A stretch of DNA of 41,175 nt from Acidobacteriota bacterium (GCA_003225295.1 QHYZ01000100.1:1-41175), one strand, 5' to 3'; numbered from the stretch's first letter, positions 8,442 to 18,659 are shown. Numbers and translations: made by a program. Notes: generated from the letters alone by a model not told the origin.

Positions 8442-8858
8442 TTAGGCCTTCCCCGTTGTTCGCGGATGCGTGTTCCCGACAATAAAGACGCCGAGGCAGA
8501 TAACCAATATGCCCATCCAGCGCATGGGAGGTACAGGTTCTCCCAGAAGGAAATAACCCAGCAGGGCGACCGCGGCGTACGAAAACGAGGAGGCCGGCTG
8601 AACGTAGCTGTAGTCCGCCCAAGTGAGAACGAGCATGTAGGCGACAAAGAAGATGAGCAAGCAGGCGATCCCCAGCCAGATGTAGCCTGAAGTGACGATT
8701 TTGAGAAGAATATGAAAAATATCGCCCGGCACCCAGTTTTTGGCGGAACCAATCCGCTTCATGCCCTTACTGAGCAGGACGTTACCGAGAGGAGCAAATA
8801 AAACGATGAACAAAATAAGAATGTTCGTTTTCAAGTGCAGGCCTGGAGAATCTTTCAT
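8442..8858 (-). CDS. small four-helix DMT/EamA-type half-transporter (first of pair)
   Basis: This encodes 138 residues with four predicted membrane helices: NILILFIVLFAPLGNVLL, YIWLGIACLLIFFVAYML, VQPASSFSYAAVALLGYF and MGILVICLGVFIVG. The motif GEPVPPMRWMGILVICLGV is typical of the EamA/SMR superfamily. It sits directly upstream of the second half-transporter (two bases between stop and start), so translation is probably coupled. The proteins share the layout but differ clearly in sequence, as in ArnE/ArnF-type heterodimers rather than a recent duplication. It is divergent from the glycosyltransferase at 9143. A role in flipping a lipid-linked sugar is inferred from that neighbourhood; a multidrug-type SMR role is the main alternative. 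Confidence 0.86.
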   Translation of the reverse strand: MKDSPGLHLKTNILILFIVLFAPLGNVLLSKGMKRIGSAKNWVPGDIFHILLKIVTSGYIWLGIACLLIFFVAYMLVLTWADYSYVQPASSFSYAAVALLGYFLLGEPVPPMRWMGILVICLGVFIVGNTHPRTTGKA

Positions 8859-9142
8859 ACGCTTTCTGCTGCGCCCCTTGCGTTACGTGTCGAACGTGCC
8901 CCTGCAGTTGAGTCCATTTACGCGGGGCTCTCGAATGGATGTTCCTGCATCGGGAATGTCAAAACGCGCCTCATGACCCACAAATGACTCAAAAATTATC
9001 TTACAGGATGTCTCACCGGGACCAAAGCCCTGGCCAGCGAAGTGGTTCGTTTTTTGCTATGCTTTTTCAATAGAACCAGTCGCTGAGGGCAAGCCTTACT
9101 ATCGACGGAGCGGCGTGGCACAATTCTAGCGCGCGAGGTGCA
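8859..9142. promoter_or_regulatory. divergent promoter region between half-transporters and glycosyltransferase
   Basis: This 284-bp gap separates two divergently transcribed units, so it should carry both promoters. On the plus strand an AT-rich stretch at about 9049-9070 (TTTTTTGCTATGCTTTTTC) contains a -10-like TATGCT but no good -35. GAGGTG at 9135-9140 is a fair ribosome site for the ATG at 9143. I see no clear operator or palindrome. Confidence 0.4.
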
Positions 9143-10321
9143 ATGATTTCGAAAGCCGCCGATTACCTATTTCTTGCCTTAGCTGCCGCACCTTTCATTT
9201 ATTACCTGCTGGTTCTCTATTGCTCATGGCGTTTTTTCCGGAGCTCGAAGGACGGCGTGCCCGGTAATTCGGACTTTGTCCCGCCGATCAGCAGTTTGAA
9301 GCCCATCCGGGGATTGGACCCCGAAGCATACGAAAACTACGCGAGTTTCTGCCAGCAGGACTATCCGAACTATGAGCTGATTTTTTGCGTCGGGGACCGC
9401 AATGATCCTGCGGTGCCGGTTTTAGAAAAATTGATAGGTGATTTCCCCGAACGCCGAATCCGCTTGCTTTTTGGCTCCGGACGCGGCGCCATCAACGACA
9501 AGGTGGCCAAGCTGGTGAGGATGGTGCAGGAGGCGGATAACGAGTTTTTGGTCATCAGCGACAGTGACGTTCGGGTTCAGCCGAACTACTTGCGCACGGT
9601 CGTCGCGCCGCTGTGTGACCCGAAAGTGGGTTGCGTGACCTGCTTCTACGTGTCCATCCACGATGAAACGTTCGCGCAGCATCTGCAATCCATCGGCATG
9701 TATTCTGACTTCTATCCTGGGATTCTGGTCGCTCGGCAGTTGGATGGAATTAAGTTCACTCTGGGACCAACCATTGTTACAACCCGTTCGCACCTTGCTG
9801 GATTTGGCGGATACGAAGCGATTGAAAATAAGCCCGCCGATGATCTTCTGGTTGGCCGTTTGATTGCGCAACAAGGTCTAAGAGTCCAACTCCTGCCATA
9901 TGCCGTGCAGACCGTGCCAGATTATGATTCACCGCGCGCGCTCTTCAGCAAGCGACTCCGTTGGATGACGGTGATGCGGCACATGCGTCCTTGGGGACAT
10001 GTGGGGCTTGCCTTTACACAGGGATTGCCGTGGTGTTTGGCTGTTGCACTATCTCATTCGGCAGCATTTGGCCTTGTGTATTTCGGTGCCTACCTGGGGT
10101 TTCGCGTGGCGATGACCTGGCTGGTCGCCGTCTGGGGATTGCGGCAGAGAGGGCCCTGGAAGATGATGCCGCTCATCGTCGTATGGGATGCCACCGCTTT
10201 CGTGATCTGGCTGCTGACGTTTGGACGCAACAGCATACGCTGGCGCGACGTGGACTACCGGATTCGAGAGGGAACGCTCGTGCCCGCGGCCTCGAGTTCT
10301 GCAGAGAATTCCTCGCAATGA
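9143..10321 (+). CDS. membrane glycosyltransferase, GT21 (ceramide glucosyltransferase/HpnI-like)
   Basis: This encodes 392 residues. A membrane helix at ~8-30 is followed by a cytosolic GT-A domain with FCVGDRNDPA (~81-90), the metal-binding D140-S-D142, the catalytic-type acidic pair D233-D234, and KRLRW (270-274), the family version of (Q/R)xxRW. Two or three more helices lie at ~290-355. This order is that of GT21 enzymes: ceramide glucosyltransferase, and HpnI, which adds GlcNAc to bacteriohopanetetrol. It therefore most likely transfers a sugar from a nucleotide donor to a membrane lipid on the cytosolic face. It is divergent from the DMT pair and convergent, with 21 bp between stops, with the sulfoquinovose synthase gene. 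Acceptor and sugar are not known; hopanoid, ceramide and polyprenyl phosphate are all possible. Confidence 0.88.
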   Translation: MISKAADYLFLALAAAPFIYYLLVLYCSWRFFRSSKDGVPGNSDFVPPISSLKPIRGLDPEAYENYASFCQQDYPNYELIFCVGDRNDPAVPVLEKLIGDFPERRIRLLFGSGRGAINDKVAKLVRMVQEADNEFLVISDSDVRVQPNYLRTVVAPLCDPKVGCVTCFYVSIHDETFAQHLQSIGMYSDFYPGILVARQLDGIKFTLGPTIVTTRSHLAGFGGYEAIENKPADDLLVGRLIAQQGLRVQLLPYAVQTVPDYDSPRALFSKRLRWMTVMRHMRPWGHVGLAFTQGLPWCLAVALSHSAAFGLVYFGAYLGFRVAMTWLVAVWGLRQRGPWKMMPLIVVWDATAFVIWLLTFGRNSIRWRDVDYRIREGTLVPAASSSAENSSQ

Positions 10322-10342
10322 GATCTCGGCCGGGGAGGAGTC

Positions 10343-11608
<1,266 letters not shown>

Positions 11609-11664
11609 TCAGGGCAAATCTCTGCACAAATTTCTGCGGCAATCCGAACCGCGAACGACTCTCC

Positions 11665-13623
11665 TTAGATGCGCAGCCGGCAAGCAGGGGTGCCGAGCAA
11701 AAGACCGCTGTGGTCTGGACTTTCTTTTTTTACCTGTATACCCAGGTCTTTGCAAGCGGGTTCTTGAAAGCTGCTTGCAAATCGTGTATCCCCTCTCGGG
11801 AGACGGGCGTGTTCGAACGGATGGTTCGTGAGAATGAGTTTGCCGCCCCCAGCAGCCACGATTTCGAGATGATCCTGGCCAAGCAGATCTTTGAATTGCT
11901 GGAGTTTTGGCTGGTAGGTCACCAGATAGTAGCGGGGCGAGTCGAGCCAAAGGCTCTTGAATCGGGTGTCGTCAATGAAGATGTCCGGAGCGCCCGGTGC
12001 ATAAGAACCGTACTCCAAATTGAAGTAACGCCCATTCAAAATCAGGACGTCGCGCGGTACATAAAACGTTATGGAAGACAGAGCCCAGTAATTATGGTCC
12101 ACGATCACCTTTCCATCAGGAGATCCTTGGAGCACTTCCGCCAATGGCCGCGACGACAGAAATGGATCGAACACCACTAGTGCGAGGCGAGCGGCGTGGT
12201 AGAACAGGACCATCATCAGCGCGGCCGCCAGGAAAGACCGCAAATCAACCCACCAGAAGGTTGCCAGGGCACCGGCCAGCAAAGCGATTGCTGCGACAGC
12301 CAGGGGAAGGCGCAGATAGGCGAATGAATCGAAAGTAAGGTCCAGCATATGGCCCAGGGAAAGGGTATAGGCGCTGGGATGATGACCAAGCGCGGAAGAG
12401 ATATCGCCCGGTGCGGGAACGTTTCGCACCAGAAAAAAAATCGTGATGCAGGCGAGACCGGCGCAGCCGACGACGAAGGAGAGAAGGCGAGTTCCGCGGC
12501 GAATCCAATCACCGCTCGCAGCCATCGCCGAGCCGAGCAGCAAGGCCAGCGCGGGATAGCAAGGCATCGAGTAGTATTCCTGAGTAGTGGAAAACGTGAA
12601 GAACACCAGGATAAATCCGATCCAGCATATCGCCAGCAGACGGGCGCGGCCTGCGCGGTCAACGGGTTTGAAGGAAAGCCGGACGATGGCGGGGAAGTAT
12701 ACGCTCCAGGGGAATAGCCAGAGAAAATGGAGGAGCCAGAACCACAGGCGAGGGACGGTATTGTAATCGCGAGGATACCGCAGATTGAGAAAGCGAAGGA
12801 CCTGTTCGTTGATGAAATAGAACCACAGAAACCCGTGGTACTCACCAGGGCCGCTGTGAAGCGCGAGAGAGAAATAGGGCGGATTGCGTAGCGCGGCCAA
12901 AACGTGCCAGGGCGCTGCGACCAGGACGACAATGAAGAAACCGCTGATGGGACGTAGCCGCTTCCAGGTTCGAGCGACAAACAATTGCTTGGTCAGGAAT
13001 AGATAGAGCACCCCTGTAACGATTGGGAAAACCGCGCCGATTAAACTCTTCAGCAAGACCCCGGTCCCCAGGCTAACGGCGAGGAGGAATGCCCAGAGCC
13101 GCGGCTCCTCATCGTCGAGGGCGCGCAGAAAGGCCCACATGGCCAAAGCAATAGTGAACGTCAGTGTCACATCGGGGATAACAATGCGCGTGAATAGGAA
13201 CAGGCCGACGCATGTGGCCATACACAAACCCGCACACAAACCTGCTCTTCTCCCGAACGCCCATGCGCCGAAGGCGCACGTCAGGCAGGCCAGTCCGATT
13301 GCCGAAAGTGCGAATGGGATGCGTGCCGCCCAGTCATGAACCCCAAAAATCTTGAAGGAGACAGCCATCGGCCAGTAAAACATCGCCGGTTTCTCGAGAA
13401 AGACGATGCCATCAACCCGCGGGGTCACCCAATCCCCTGAGGTAACCATGTTTCTTGAAATTTGTGCCACGGCCGCATCGACGTCGTCCATCAGCGACGG
13501 CGGCGACACGCTACAACCTAGATATACCGCTCCGGCAATCAGGGCAACGATCAGGTATACGAGCCAGCTTTGACTTGTAAGAACGTCTGTGCCGTCAAGC
13601 TTGGCGTCGCTTGTATTCGCCAT
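11665..13623 (-). CDS. ArnT-like PMT-family glycosyltransferase (GT83)
   Basis: From ATG 13623 this encodes 652 residues; ATG 13635 is an alternative. It is an integral membrane protein with about 12 helices and a C-terminal periplasmic part (~500-650). The first periplasmic loop carries the GT-C signature: an acidic DDVD motif, then a Gly-Asp-Trp and VFLEKPAMFYW, as in ArnT and related enzymes that use polyprenyl-phosphate sugars. ArnT transfers aminoarabinose to lipid A; the acceptor here is unknown. The start overlaps the 3' end of asnB by 73 bp, and since the first helix begins about residue 19 of this model an overlap is hard to avoid. sqdB follows after 65 bp. The order asnB, this gene, sqdB suggests one transcription unit for envelope sugar modification. 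Confidence 0.88.
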   Translation of the reverse strand: MANTSDAKLDGTDVLTSQSWLVYLIVALIAGAVYLGCSVSPPSLMDDVDAAVAQISRNMVTSGDWVTPRVDGIVFLEKPAMFYWPMAVSFKIFGVHDWAARIPFALSAIGLACLTCAFGAWAFGRRAGLCAGLCMATCVGLFLFTRIVIPDVTLTFTIALAMWAFLRALDDEEPRLWAFLLAVSLGTGVLLKSLIGAVFPIVTGVLYLFLTKQLFVARTWKRLRPISGFFIVVLVAAPWHVLAALRNPPYFSLALHSGPGEYHGFLWFYFINEQVLRFLNLRYPRDYNTVPRLWFWLLHFLWLFPWSVYFPAIVRLSFKPVDRAGRARLLAICWIGFILVFFTFSTTQEYYSMPCYPALALLLGSAMAASGDWIRRGTRLLSFVVGCAGLACITIFFLVRNVPAPGDISSALGHHPSAYTLSLGHMLDLTFDSFAYLRLPLAVAAIALLAGALATFWWVDLRSFLAAALMMVLFYHAARLALVVFDPFLSSRPLAEVLQGSPDGKVIVDHNYWALSSITFYVPRDVLILNGRYFNLEYGSYAPGAPDIFIDDTRFKSLWLDSPRYYLVTYQPKLQQFKDLLGQDHLEIVAAGGGKLILTNHPFEHARLPRGDTRFASSFQEPACKDLGIQVKKESPDHSGLLLGTPACRLRI

Positions 13624-15476
13624 CTTTTCATCCATTGAAAAAGGATCATCAAGCCCCAGAGGTGGTATCCGACGTTGGCCTTTCTTTCCAGATGCCGGTT
13701 CAAAAAGTTTTCAACGGCATCTCCTCGAAAAAGTTGCCCGTATTCCGCGATCCCCTCCCTCAAGGAATCGACCAGCATCGAACGCAGAGGACCGCGGAGC
13801 CATGCATGTGCCGGAATGTCAAAACCCGTCTTCTTGCCGGCCAGGATGGAGGCTGGGAGCTTGTCTTTACGCAGTTCACTCAAAACAAGTTTCTGCTGCG
13901 ATCCGCGAATCTTCAGGTGCGCGGGCAGCTTTGCGGCGAACTCCACGATGCGATGATCGAGAAACGGTGGACGCACTTCCACGGAATGAGCCATGCTCAT
14001 GCGGTCGCTCTTGACCAGAATGTCGTCGGCCAGATAATAATTCTGATCGAACCACAGAAAGTGTGCCAGAGCATCGCGGGTTTTCGGCAGCTCGTCTACT
14101 TCAGCCAACAAACGATGAAAAGCCGGGGGCAGGGGTTGCCGAAGCAGCGATTGCTTTTCCACGTCCGAGAAAGTTCCGTTCCAGTATACGTGGGCGTGAC
14201 TCGGCTCAAGCAGACTGCCCTCCAAAAATCGCTTCAACTTGTATTCGAAGCTGATTTTCTCATCCGAGACGGGCCAATAGCGGACTCCTGCCAGCGCTGC
14301 TTCGAGGAGCGGGCGCGGCACGCGCCGGGCCCATTTGGCAAGCAGGTCCGCACGGCAGGTGATGTATCCCCCGAATAGCTCGTCAGCGCCTTCGCCGCTC
14401 AACGCCACGGTGGTTTTGGACTTGCACAATTTCGAGAGAAACCAGACGGGCAGTGAGCCCGCATCCGCGCTCGGTTCGTCTGAATAGTAGGCAAACTCCT
14501 CGATCGCACCGCACAGGTCCTGCGCTGGCGTTAAATCCAGTTCCTGATGATCCGTTCCGTACTGTCGCACGGCCCGGTCGATGAATTTCGTCTCATCAAA
14601 ACTTCGTCCACGAAATGAAATCGAAAATGTCTTCAATTGCGAAGCTGTGGCTCTCGACGCGTAGTGCAGGATGGTCGTCGAGTCCATTCCGCCGCTCAGC
14701 CAGATCCCCAGCGGAACATCCGAAATCATGTGCTCGCGCACCGATTGCGCCAGCAGGCCGTCGAGTTCCTCTTTTGCTGTCTCTAATGTGTAATCGGACG
14801 CTTGGGTGAAAGGCAGTTTCCAATAAGCATCCGAAGATATGTTTCCGTCGCTCCACTCCAGCCAGCAGCCCGGCGGAAGTTTTTCGATTCCCTCCACGAG
14901 AGTCCAGGGACACGGGACATAGTTCAGCGAGAGATAGCAATCGAGACCAGCGAGGCTCAGCCGCCGTTCGATTTCCGGATGGACAAAAATGGCTTTCAGC
15001 TCAGAGCCAAAAAAAAGATCTTCACCTTGACGCGTGATGTAAAGCGGCTTGATTCCCATGCGGTCGCGCGCCAGAACAAGTCGTCTTGCCGACTTTTTCC
15101 AAAATGCCACCGCAAACATTCCCCGCAACTTGGCCAGGCATTTCTTATCCCATTGCATGAACGCGCGAAGCACGGTTTCCGTGTCGGAATGCGATTCAAA
15201 GCGATGCCCTAGCTTTTCCAGTTCTTCCCGGATTTCGACGTAATTGTAGATCTCGCCGTTGAAAGCGATTCCGAAATCGCCGTCTTCGGAGAGGATCGGC
15301 TGGTTCCCGGAGTCCAGGTCGATGATTTTCAGGCGCGCCGCGCCCACCGAGAAAAGGCCGGATTGAAATACGCCTTGCTGGTCGGGCCCCCGGTGGATCA
15401 ATGTTGCCGTCGCATCCTGAATTCGGCGGGGAGGAGGGGTCCAGGTTTTATGCGTATATCCTACGATTCCGCACAA
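13551..15476 (-). CDS. asnB: asparagine synthase (glutamine-hydrolysing)-type amidotransferase
   Basis: From TTG 15476 this encodes 641 residues. The TTG is chosen because it puts the glutaminase nucleophile at Cys2 (CGIVGY), which must become N-terminal, and because GAGGT lies eight bases upstream. Residues 2-~210 form the class II glutamine amidotransferase domain (HRGPDQQG, FNGEIYNY, DTETVL). The synthetase domain carries the pyrophosphate loop SGGMDS and LSGEGADELFGGY. The activity is ATP- and glutamine-dependent amidation: aspartate to asparagine in the classical enzyme, while paralogues in polysaccharide clusters are thought to amidate sugar acids or glycan substituents. The overlap with the ArnT-like gene favours an envelope role, but plain asparagine synthesis is possible. 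Confidence 0.92.
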   Translation of the reverse strand: MCGIVGYTHKTWTPPPRRIQDATATLIHRGPDQQGVFQSGLFSVGAARLKIIDLDSGNQPILSEDGDFGIAFNGEIYNYVEIREELEKLGHRFESHSDTETVLRAFMQWDKKCLAKLRGMFAVAFWKKSARRLVLARDRMGIKPLYITRQGEDLFFGSELKAIFVHPEIERRLSLAGLDCYLSLNYVPCPWTLVEGIEKLPPGCWLEWSDGNISSDAYWKLPFTQASDYTLETAKEELDGLLAQSVREHMISDVPLGIWLSGGMDSTTILHYASRATASQLKTFSISFRGRSFDETKFIDRAVRQYGTDHQELDLTPAQDLCGAIEEFAYYSDEPSADAGSLPVWFLSKLCKSKTTVALSGEGADELFGGYITCRADLLAKWARRVPRPLLEAALAGVRYWPVSDEKISFEYKLKRFLEGSLLEPSHAHVYWNGTFSDVEKQSLLRQPLPPAFHRLLAEVDELPKTRDALAHFLWFDQNYYLADDILVKSDRMSMAHSVEVRPPFLDHRIVEFAAKLPAHLKIRGSQQKLVLSELRKDKLPASILAGKKTGFDIPAHAWLRGPLRSMLVDSLREGIAEYGQLFRGDAVENFLNRHLERKANVGYHLWGLMILFQWMKRWRIQATPSLTAQTFLQVKAGSYT

Positions 15477-15484
15477 CTCTTTGT

Positions 15485-15489
15485 ACCTC
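15485..15489 (-). promoter_or_regulatory. ribosome binding site fixing the TTG start of asnB
   Basis: GAGGT on the minus strand, eight bases before TTG 15476. Together with Cys as second residue it supports the TTG over an in-frame upstream ATG that would add 37 unrelated residues and bury the nucleophile. Confidence 0.75.
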
Positions 15490-15747
15490 GCAGAGCGCCG
15501 TTCGAGAGTTAAGACGCTCTTCCTGTCATCGAAATGGGCTTCGGGGAACTCGCGTTTCGCCGTACCCTGCCACGTCCAGCAATGCACGGCCGGAAAGCGT
15601 TACGCCATTCGAACTGGCGAAACCTGGCCGGCCGCCCGCGATCCAGCCAAGCCAAACGGAAGGATGCAAGTACTTTCACTTCGATTGTAGCTGCAGCCCT
15701 CACGGCGGCGCAACGCTGACAGCACGGCGAATCTAAATTCTTGCACG

Positions 15748-16761
15748 CTATTCCGCAACGGCAGCTTTCGTTCGACAAACAGTCGCCAGCCCCGTCCAAC
15801 TGTATCCGCGATGGGAGCGGAGCGCGGCATCCTGGAAGCCCGATGCCAGCCAGGGCCGGACTTCATCCTCGCGCAAGTAATAAGCGACCGGAGTCACCAG
15901 TTGATCGAAAACGTTAGCGTGAATTTCGTCGAATGGGTAGTGATACAGTGCGGCAAAATAATCGCTGTAAGGAAGTCTCGCCGGGCCTTTCCCATCAGCT
16001 CGCGGACGGTAGAAGATTTTTATGACGGCCCAAAGGGCGGCGGCGGGCAGAATCGACGCGATCCGCAGAAGTGGCGCAGGCAACCTCGAAGTGATTGCTT
16101 TGCGCAAGGGATCCACATACCGGGTAATCCATTCGTTTCCTTCGTGGCCGTAAACCCAAAAGGCCACCCGTCCGCCTTCCCTCACGCGCGAAGCCAGACT
16201 CGCAAAACCGGCGGCCGGGTCCGGCAAATGGTGTAGAACACCGACGGAAAATGCCAGGTCAAAGACCGCGCGGACGGGCGGGTTCAACAAGTCGCCCATG
16301 ACCACGTGGGCGTTTGGGAATTGCCGGGTGTGCGCGAAGGCCACAAACGCACTCTCGCCCAAATCCAGAGAGACAATCGCGCTTGCACCGTGCGAAGCCA
16401 CAATTGCAGTATGGCGCCCCTTGCCGCATCCTCCCTCGAATACAACGCGGTGCGTAAAGTCCCGGGCGGCCAGCGGGGCTACCCAGTCGAAAAACTCCTG
16501 CTCATAATAGTCGCGAAGATCGCTCCAGCGTGTCCATTCCTCCGCAAATCGCGAGGCCGTCTGGAGTTGGAAGCTGGCTAGGTTTGCAGGGAGGAGAATC
16601 GGCACCCCGCTGCGAATCGCGAATTGTGCAGCGCAGCCGCGGCACACGAGGCTGCCGGTCATCATGTGACCATCCTCTGCCGCGGCCGAGGCATCGCTGC
16701 TGAGAGACAATTCGCCCGCGCAATTGGGGCACACAATGAAATTCAAGGCTTCGCGTCTCAT
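15748..16761 (-). CDS. Trm112-like zinc ribbon fused to SAM-dependent methyltransferase
   Basis: From ATG 16761 this encodes 337 residues; GTG 16797 would add 12. Residues ~10-60 form a Trm112-like zinc ribbon (CPNCAGEL, later CRGC, then SGVPILLP). Residues ~105-220 form a Rossmann-type class I methyltransferase with motif I FEGGCGKGRH, the acidic SLDLGES and the motif IV/V region FSVGVLHHLPDP. A hydrophobic segment (LRIASILPAAALWAVIKIF) lies in the C-terminal third, which suggests membrane association or a lipid-linked substrate. This architecture is common in polysaccharide and lipid gene clusters. It starts 45 bp after marC and ends 271 bp before asnB. The substrate is not predictable; a glycan or lipid in the same pathway is a reasonable guess. 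Confidence 0.85.
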   Translation of the reverse strand: MRREALNFIVCPNCAGELSLSSDASAAAEDGHMMTGSLVCRGCAAQFAIRSGVPILLPANLASFQLQTASRFAEEWTRWSDLRDYYEQEFFDWVAPLAARDFTHRVVFEGGCGKGRHTAIVASHGASAIVSLDLGESAFVAFAHTRQFPNAHVVMGDLLNPPVRAVFDLAFSVGVLHHLPDPAAGFASLASRVREGGRVAFWVYGHEGNEWITRYVDPLRKAITSRLPAPLLRIASILPAAALWAVIKIFYRPRADGKGPARLPYSDYFAALYHYPFDEIHANVFDQLVTPVAYYLREDEVRPWLASGFQDAALRSHRGYSWTGLATVCRTKAAVAE

Positions 16762-16806
16762 CTCGATGGTGAAATTCCATGATACATCAAGCCCCACCGG
16801 GCCGTC

Positions 16807-17472
16807 TCAGGCTTCGACTCCGAGCACAGAACGAAGCAAGGCGCTTGCGCCGTTCCAAAGAATCTGGACGCCGATACAAACGAGCAGGAAGGAGGAGAGC
16901 CTGAGGATGATGCCCATCCCGCTTTCGCCGATGACCGCAGCGAGCCGATCGGCAAAACCGTAACAAAGAAAAATGCTCATCGCCGTAAGCGCCGACCCGA
17001 TCACCGCGGCGAGAATGGCGAGGAGGTTCGGCCCCAGGTGGTGAGGCTCGTTCGCCCCGAGGGTGATGGCCATGGAGATCGACCCAGGGCCGACAGTGAG
17101 CGGCAATGTAAGCGGATAGAACGCGCTGCGAGAGATGTCCTCCAAGTTCACTTTCTTCTGAACCTCCCGGCCCCGGTCCATCCCCTCTTTGCTTTTCAGC
17201 ATGGCCCAGCCGTTGGAAATGACGATGAGACCACCGCCTACCTGTACAACCGGAATGGAGATTCCAAAGAAATGCAAAATGTGCGTTCCGATGAGGAACG
17301 AGGCAATCAGCAGGATAAAACTGTTCAGAGCGACCTGGTACGCCAAGACGCGGCGCGCCGGACGAGGATGCTCACGTGTCAAGGCGAGAAAGACGGGGCT
17401 GCCGCCGAGGGGATTCACGATGGGAAACAGGGCGCTGAGGATCAGCAGGGTACTCTTAGCGACTTCGAGCAA
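16807..17472 (-). CDS. MarC family integral membrane protein
   Basis: From TTG 17472 this encodes 221 residues, the usual size of the family. GGAGGAG stands four bases before the TTG; longer in-frame starts lack such a site. Six hydrophobic helices are visible, beginning with LLILSALFPIVNPLGGSPVF, the conserved N-terminal MarC motif with Asn-Pro-x-Gly, and including a second LPLTVGPGSISMAI. These two motifs form the internal repeat of the family. MarC proteins were once linked to multiple antibiotic resistance, and some are annotated as neutral amino acid transporters, but function is mostly unknown. It appears to be the first gene of the minus-strand cluster running to sqdB. Confidence 0.9.
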   Translation of the reverse strand: MLEVAKSTLLILSALFPIVNPLGGSPVFLALTREHPRPARRVLAYQVALNSFILLIASFLIGTHILHFFGISIPVVQVGGGLIVISNGWAMLKSKEGMDRGREVQKKVNLEDISRSAFYPLTLPLTVGPGSISMAITLGANEPHHLGPNLLAILAAVIGSALTAMSIFLCYGFADRLAAVIGESGMGIILRLSSFLLVCIGVQILWNGASALLRSVLGVEA

Positions 17473-17894
17473 GGGACTCCTCCGGAGGGGAGAGTATAGC
17501 CCAGGGGCAGTTTTTCCGGGCAAATGAGGTGGTTTTTGCGGCGAGCGGGGCGGTCATCAAATTTGAGGTTGGACGGCTTGCTAGGTAGCCAGTTGGAAAA
17601 AAGAGTTGAATTTTGCATGAGCGTAAGAGAGTGCAGAAGTGGTTGAAACCAAGGCACTTGAATGTGTTGGCGGGTGATGAGGCCGGAGTGCTTCAGGAAT
17701 GGGGAGAATGGGAGTATACCCGGGCTGCCACTGGTAGCGCACTTGCCGCCCCGATCAAGCGCGCAAGCTGGTTTTATCCAGCTGCACGATCCAAGCAATG
17801 GCGAAACGTTCTGGAGGACACCCGTGGAGGGAGGCTTTGGCAGCTGGGGAAGCGTCACCCTTGTCCGATGTGCAAGAACGGATGAAATGGGCGC
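17473..17894. other. intergenic region, possible coding relic
   Basis: This is 422 bp between marC and the next minus-strand gene. Several short overlapping frames occur on both strands and none has a good start or family. One plus-strand frame ending at 17898 contains protein-like sequence (GFIQLHDPSNGETFW) but is preceded by low-quality residues, so it may be the end of a decayed gene. I do not call it. Confidence 0.35.
17477..17483 (-). promoter_or_regulatory. strong ribosome binding site fixing the TTG start of marC
   Basis: GGAGGAG on the minus strand, four bases before TTG 17472. A TATACT (17498-17493) lies just upstream and could be a -10 element, but its only -35 candidate (TTGCCC, 17523-17518) is 19 bp away and poor. 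Confidence 0.6.
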
Positions 17895-18659
17895 TTAGGG
17901 CGCGGACCAGAGCACCTTTCTGTCTTTGCCAAGCAGTAGGAGGGCGGCAGCGGGTTTTCGTTCCTTTCGGCCGGTACCGACCACCTCACGTCTGCCGAGG
18001 ACGGTCGAGAATCCTTCGTTATCGGTTATCTCCAAGCCTGGCCCGCCGGCTTCTTCGCCAAGATTCACACTGAGGCTTCCTGCCGAGCCACTCATGTTGA
18101 AGCTGGAACCGCCAGCCGAGGAATCCACCCACAACGTTGAGACTTCTTTGCCCGCCGGGTTTCTCAGACGTAAGAACGACCCTGTTGGACGGGCTACCAA
18201 GGTGGCCTGGGCCGTTCCGCTTTCGTCGAAAAGATCTATTGCAGATGCGCCGTTTTGGATGGAAAGGCCTGCCCTGATCTCCTTGTCGTAGAGCCCCAGG
18301 CCAAAATGTGTCTTGTTTGTTCCGAGCTGAACTTGTTCGGTGGTTCCTGGCTTGTTCAAGACAAGGACGGGCTTGTCACCGCCCGCGAGCGACACGACCG
18401 GAGAACCTCTAGCGTCCAAGAGAGAGAGTATTGGCCCCGACATTTCCATTGAAAGCTGCGCACGGATTTTCCCGGATGCATCCATTAAATGAAACGCGTT
18501 AGCCTCGACTACTCGGTTCGTTTGCTCCTGACCCATGAACAATACGGCCGAGATCAAGACTGCGACGGCGATTCCTGTCTTCTTGAGGCGACAATTTTGG
18601 GCTTCGAGTTTCCCTATGCGTTCGACAAGGGTTTGCAGATCAAGGTCGTGAGGTTGCAT
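17895..18659 (-). CDS. membrane-anchored protein with beta-strand repeats, unknown function
   Basis: From ATG 18659 this encodes 254 residues. AGGAGGT lies three bases before the ATG and decides it over upstream starts. Residues ~5-28 form a short helical, coiled-coil-like segment (LVERIGKLEAQN), followed by one membrane helix (TGIAVAVLISAVLFMG). The remainder repeats a strand pattern of the type hydrophobic-x-D-x-x-G-x-hydrophobic (FHLMDASGKIRAQL, LSLLDARGSPVVSL, IDLFDESGTAQATL, FLRLRNPAGKEVSTL, LEITDNEGFSTVL), about six to eight units, suggesting a beta-helix or stacked beta-hairpin outside the membrane. I do not recognise a named family. Topology suggests a periplasmic domain anchored in the inner membrane. 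It is separated from its neighbours by long gaps, so it is probably monocistronic. Confidence 0.8.
   Translation of the reverse strand: MQPHDLDLQTLVERIGKLEAQNCRLKKTGIAVAVLISAVLFMGQEQTNRVVEANAFHLMDASGKIRAQLSMEMSGPILSLLDARGSPVVSLAGGDKPVLVLNKPGTTEQVQLGTNKTHFGLGLYDKEIRAGLSIQNGASAIDLFDESGTAQATLVARPTGSFLRLRNPAGKEVSTLWVDSSAGGSSFNMSGSAGSLSVNLGEEAGGPGLEITDNEGFSTVLGRREVVGTGRKERKPAAALLLLGKDRKVLWSAP

Noticed and set aside
17493-17523. TATACT/TTGCCC promoter for marC
   Set aside because: The spacing is 19 bp and the -35 is poor; mentioned only as a weak possibility with the ribosome site.
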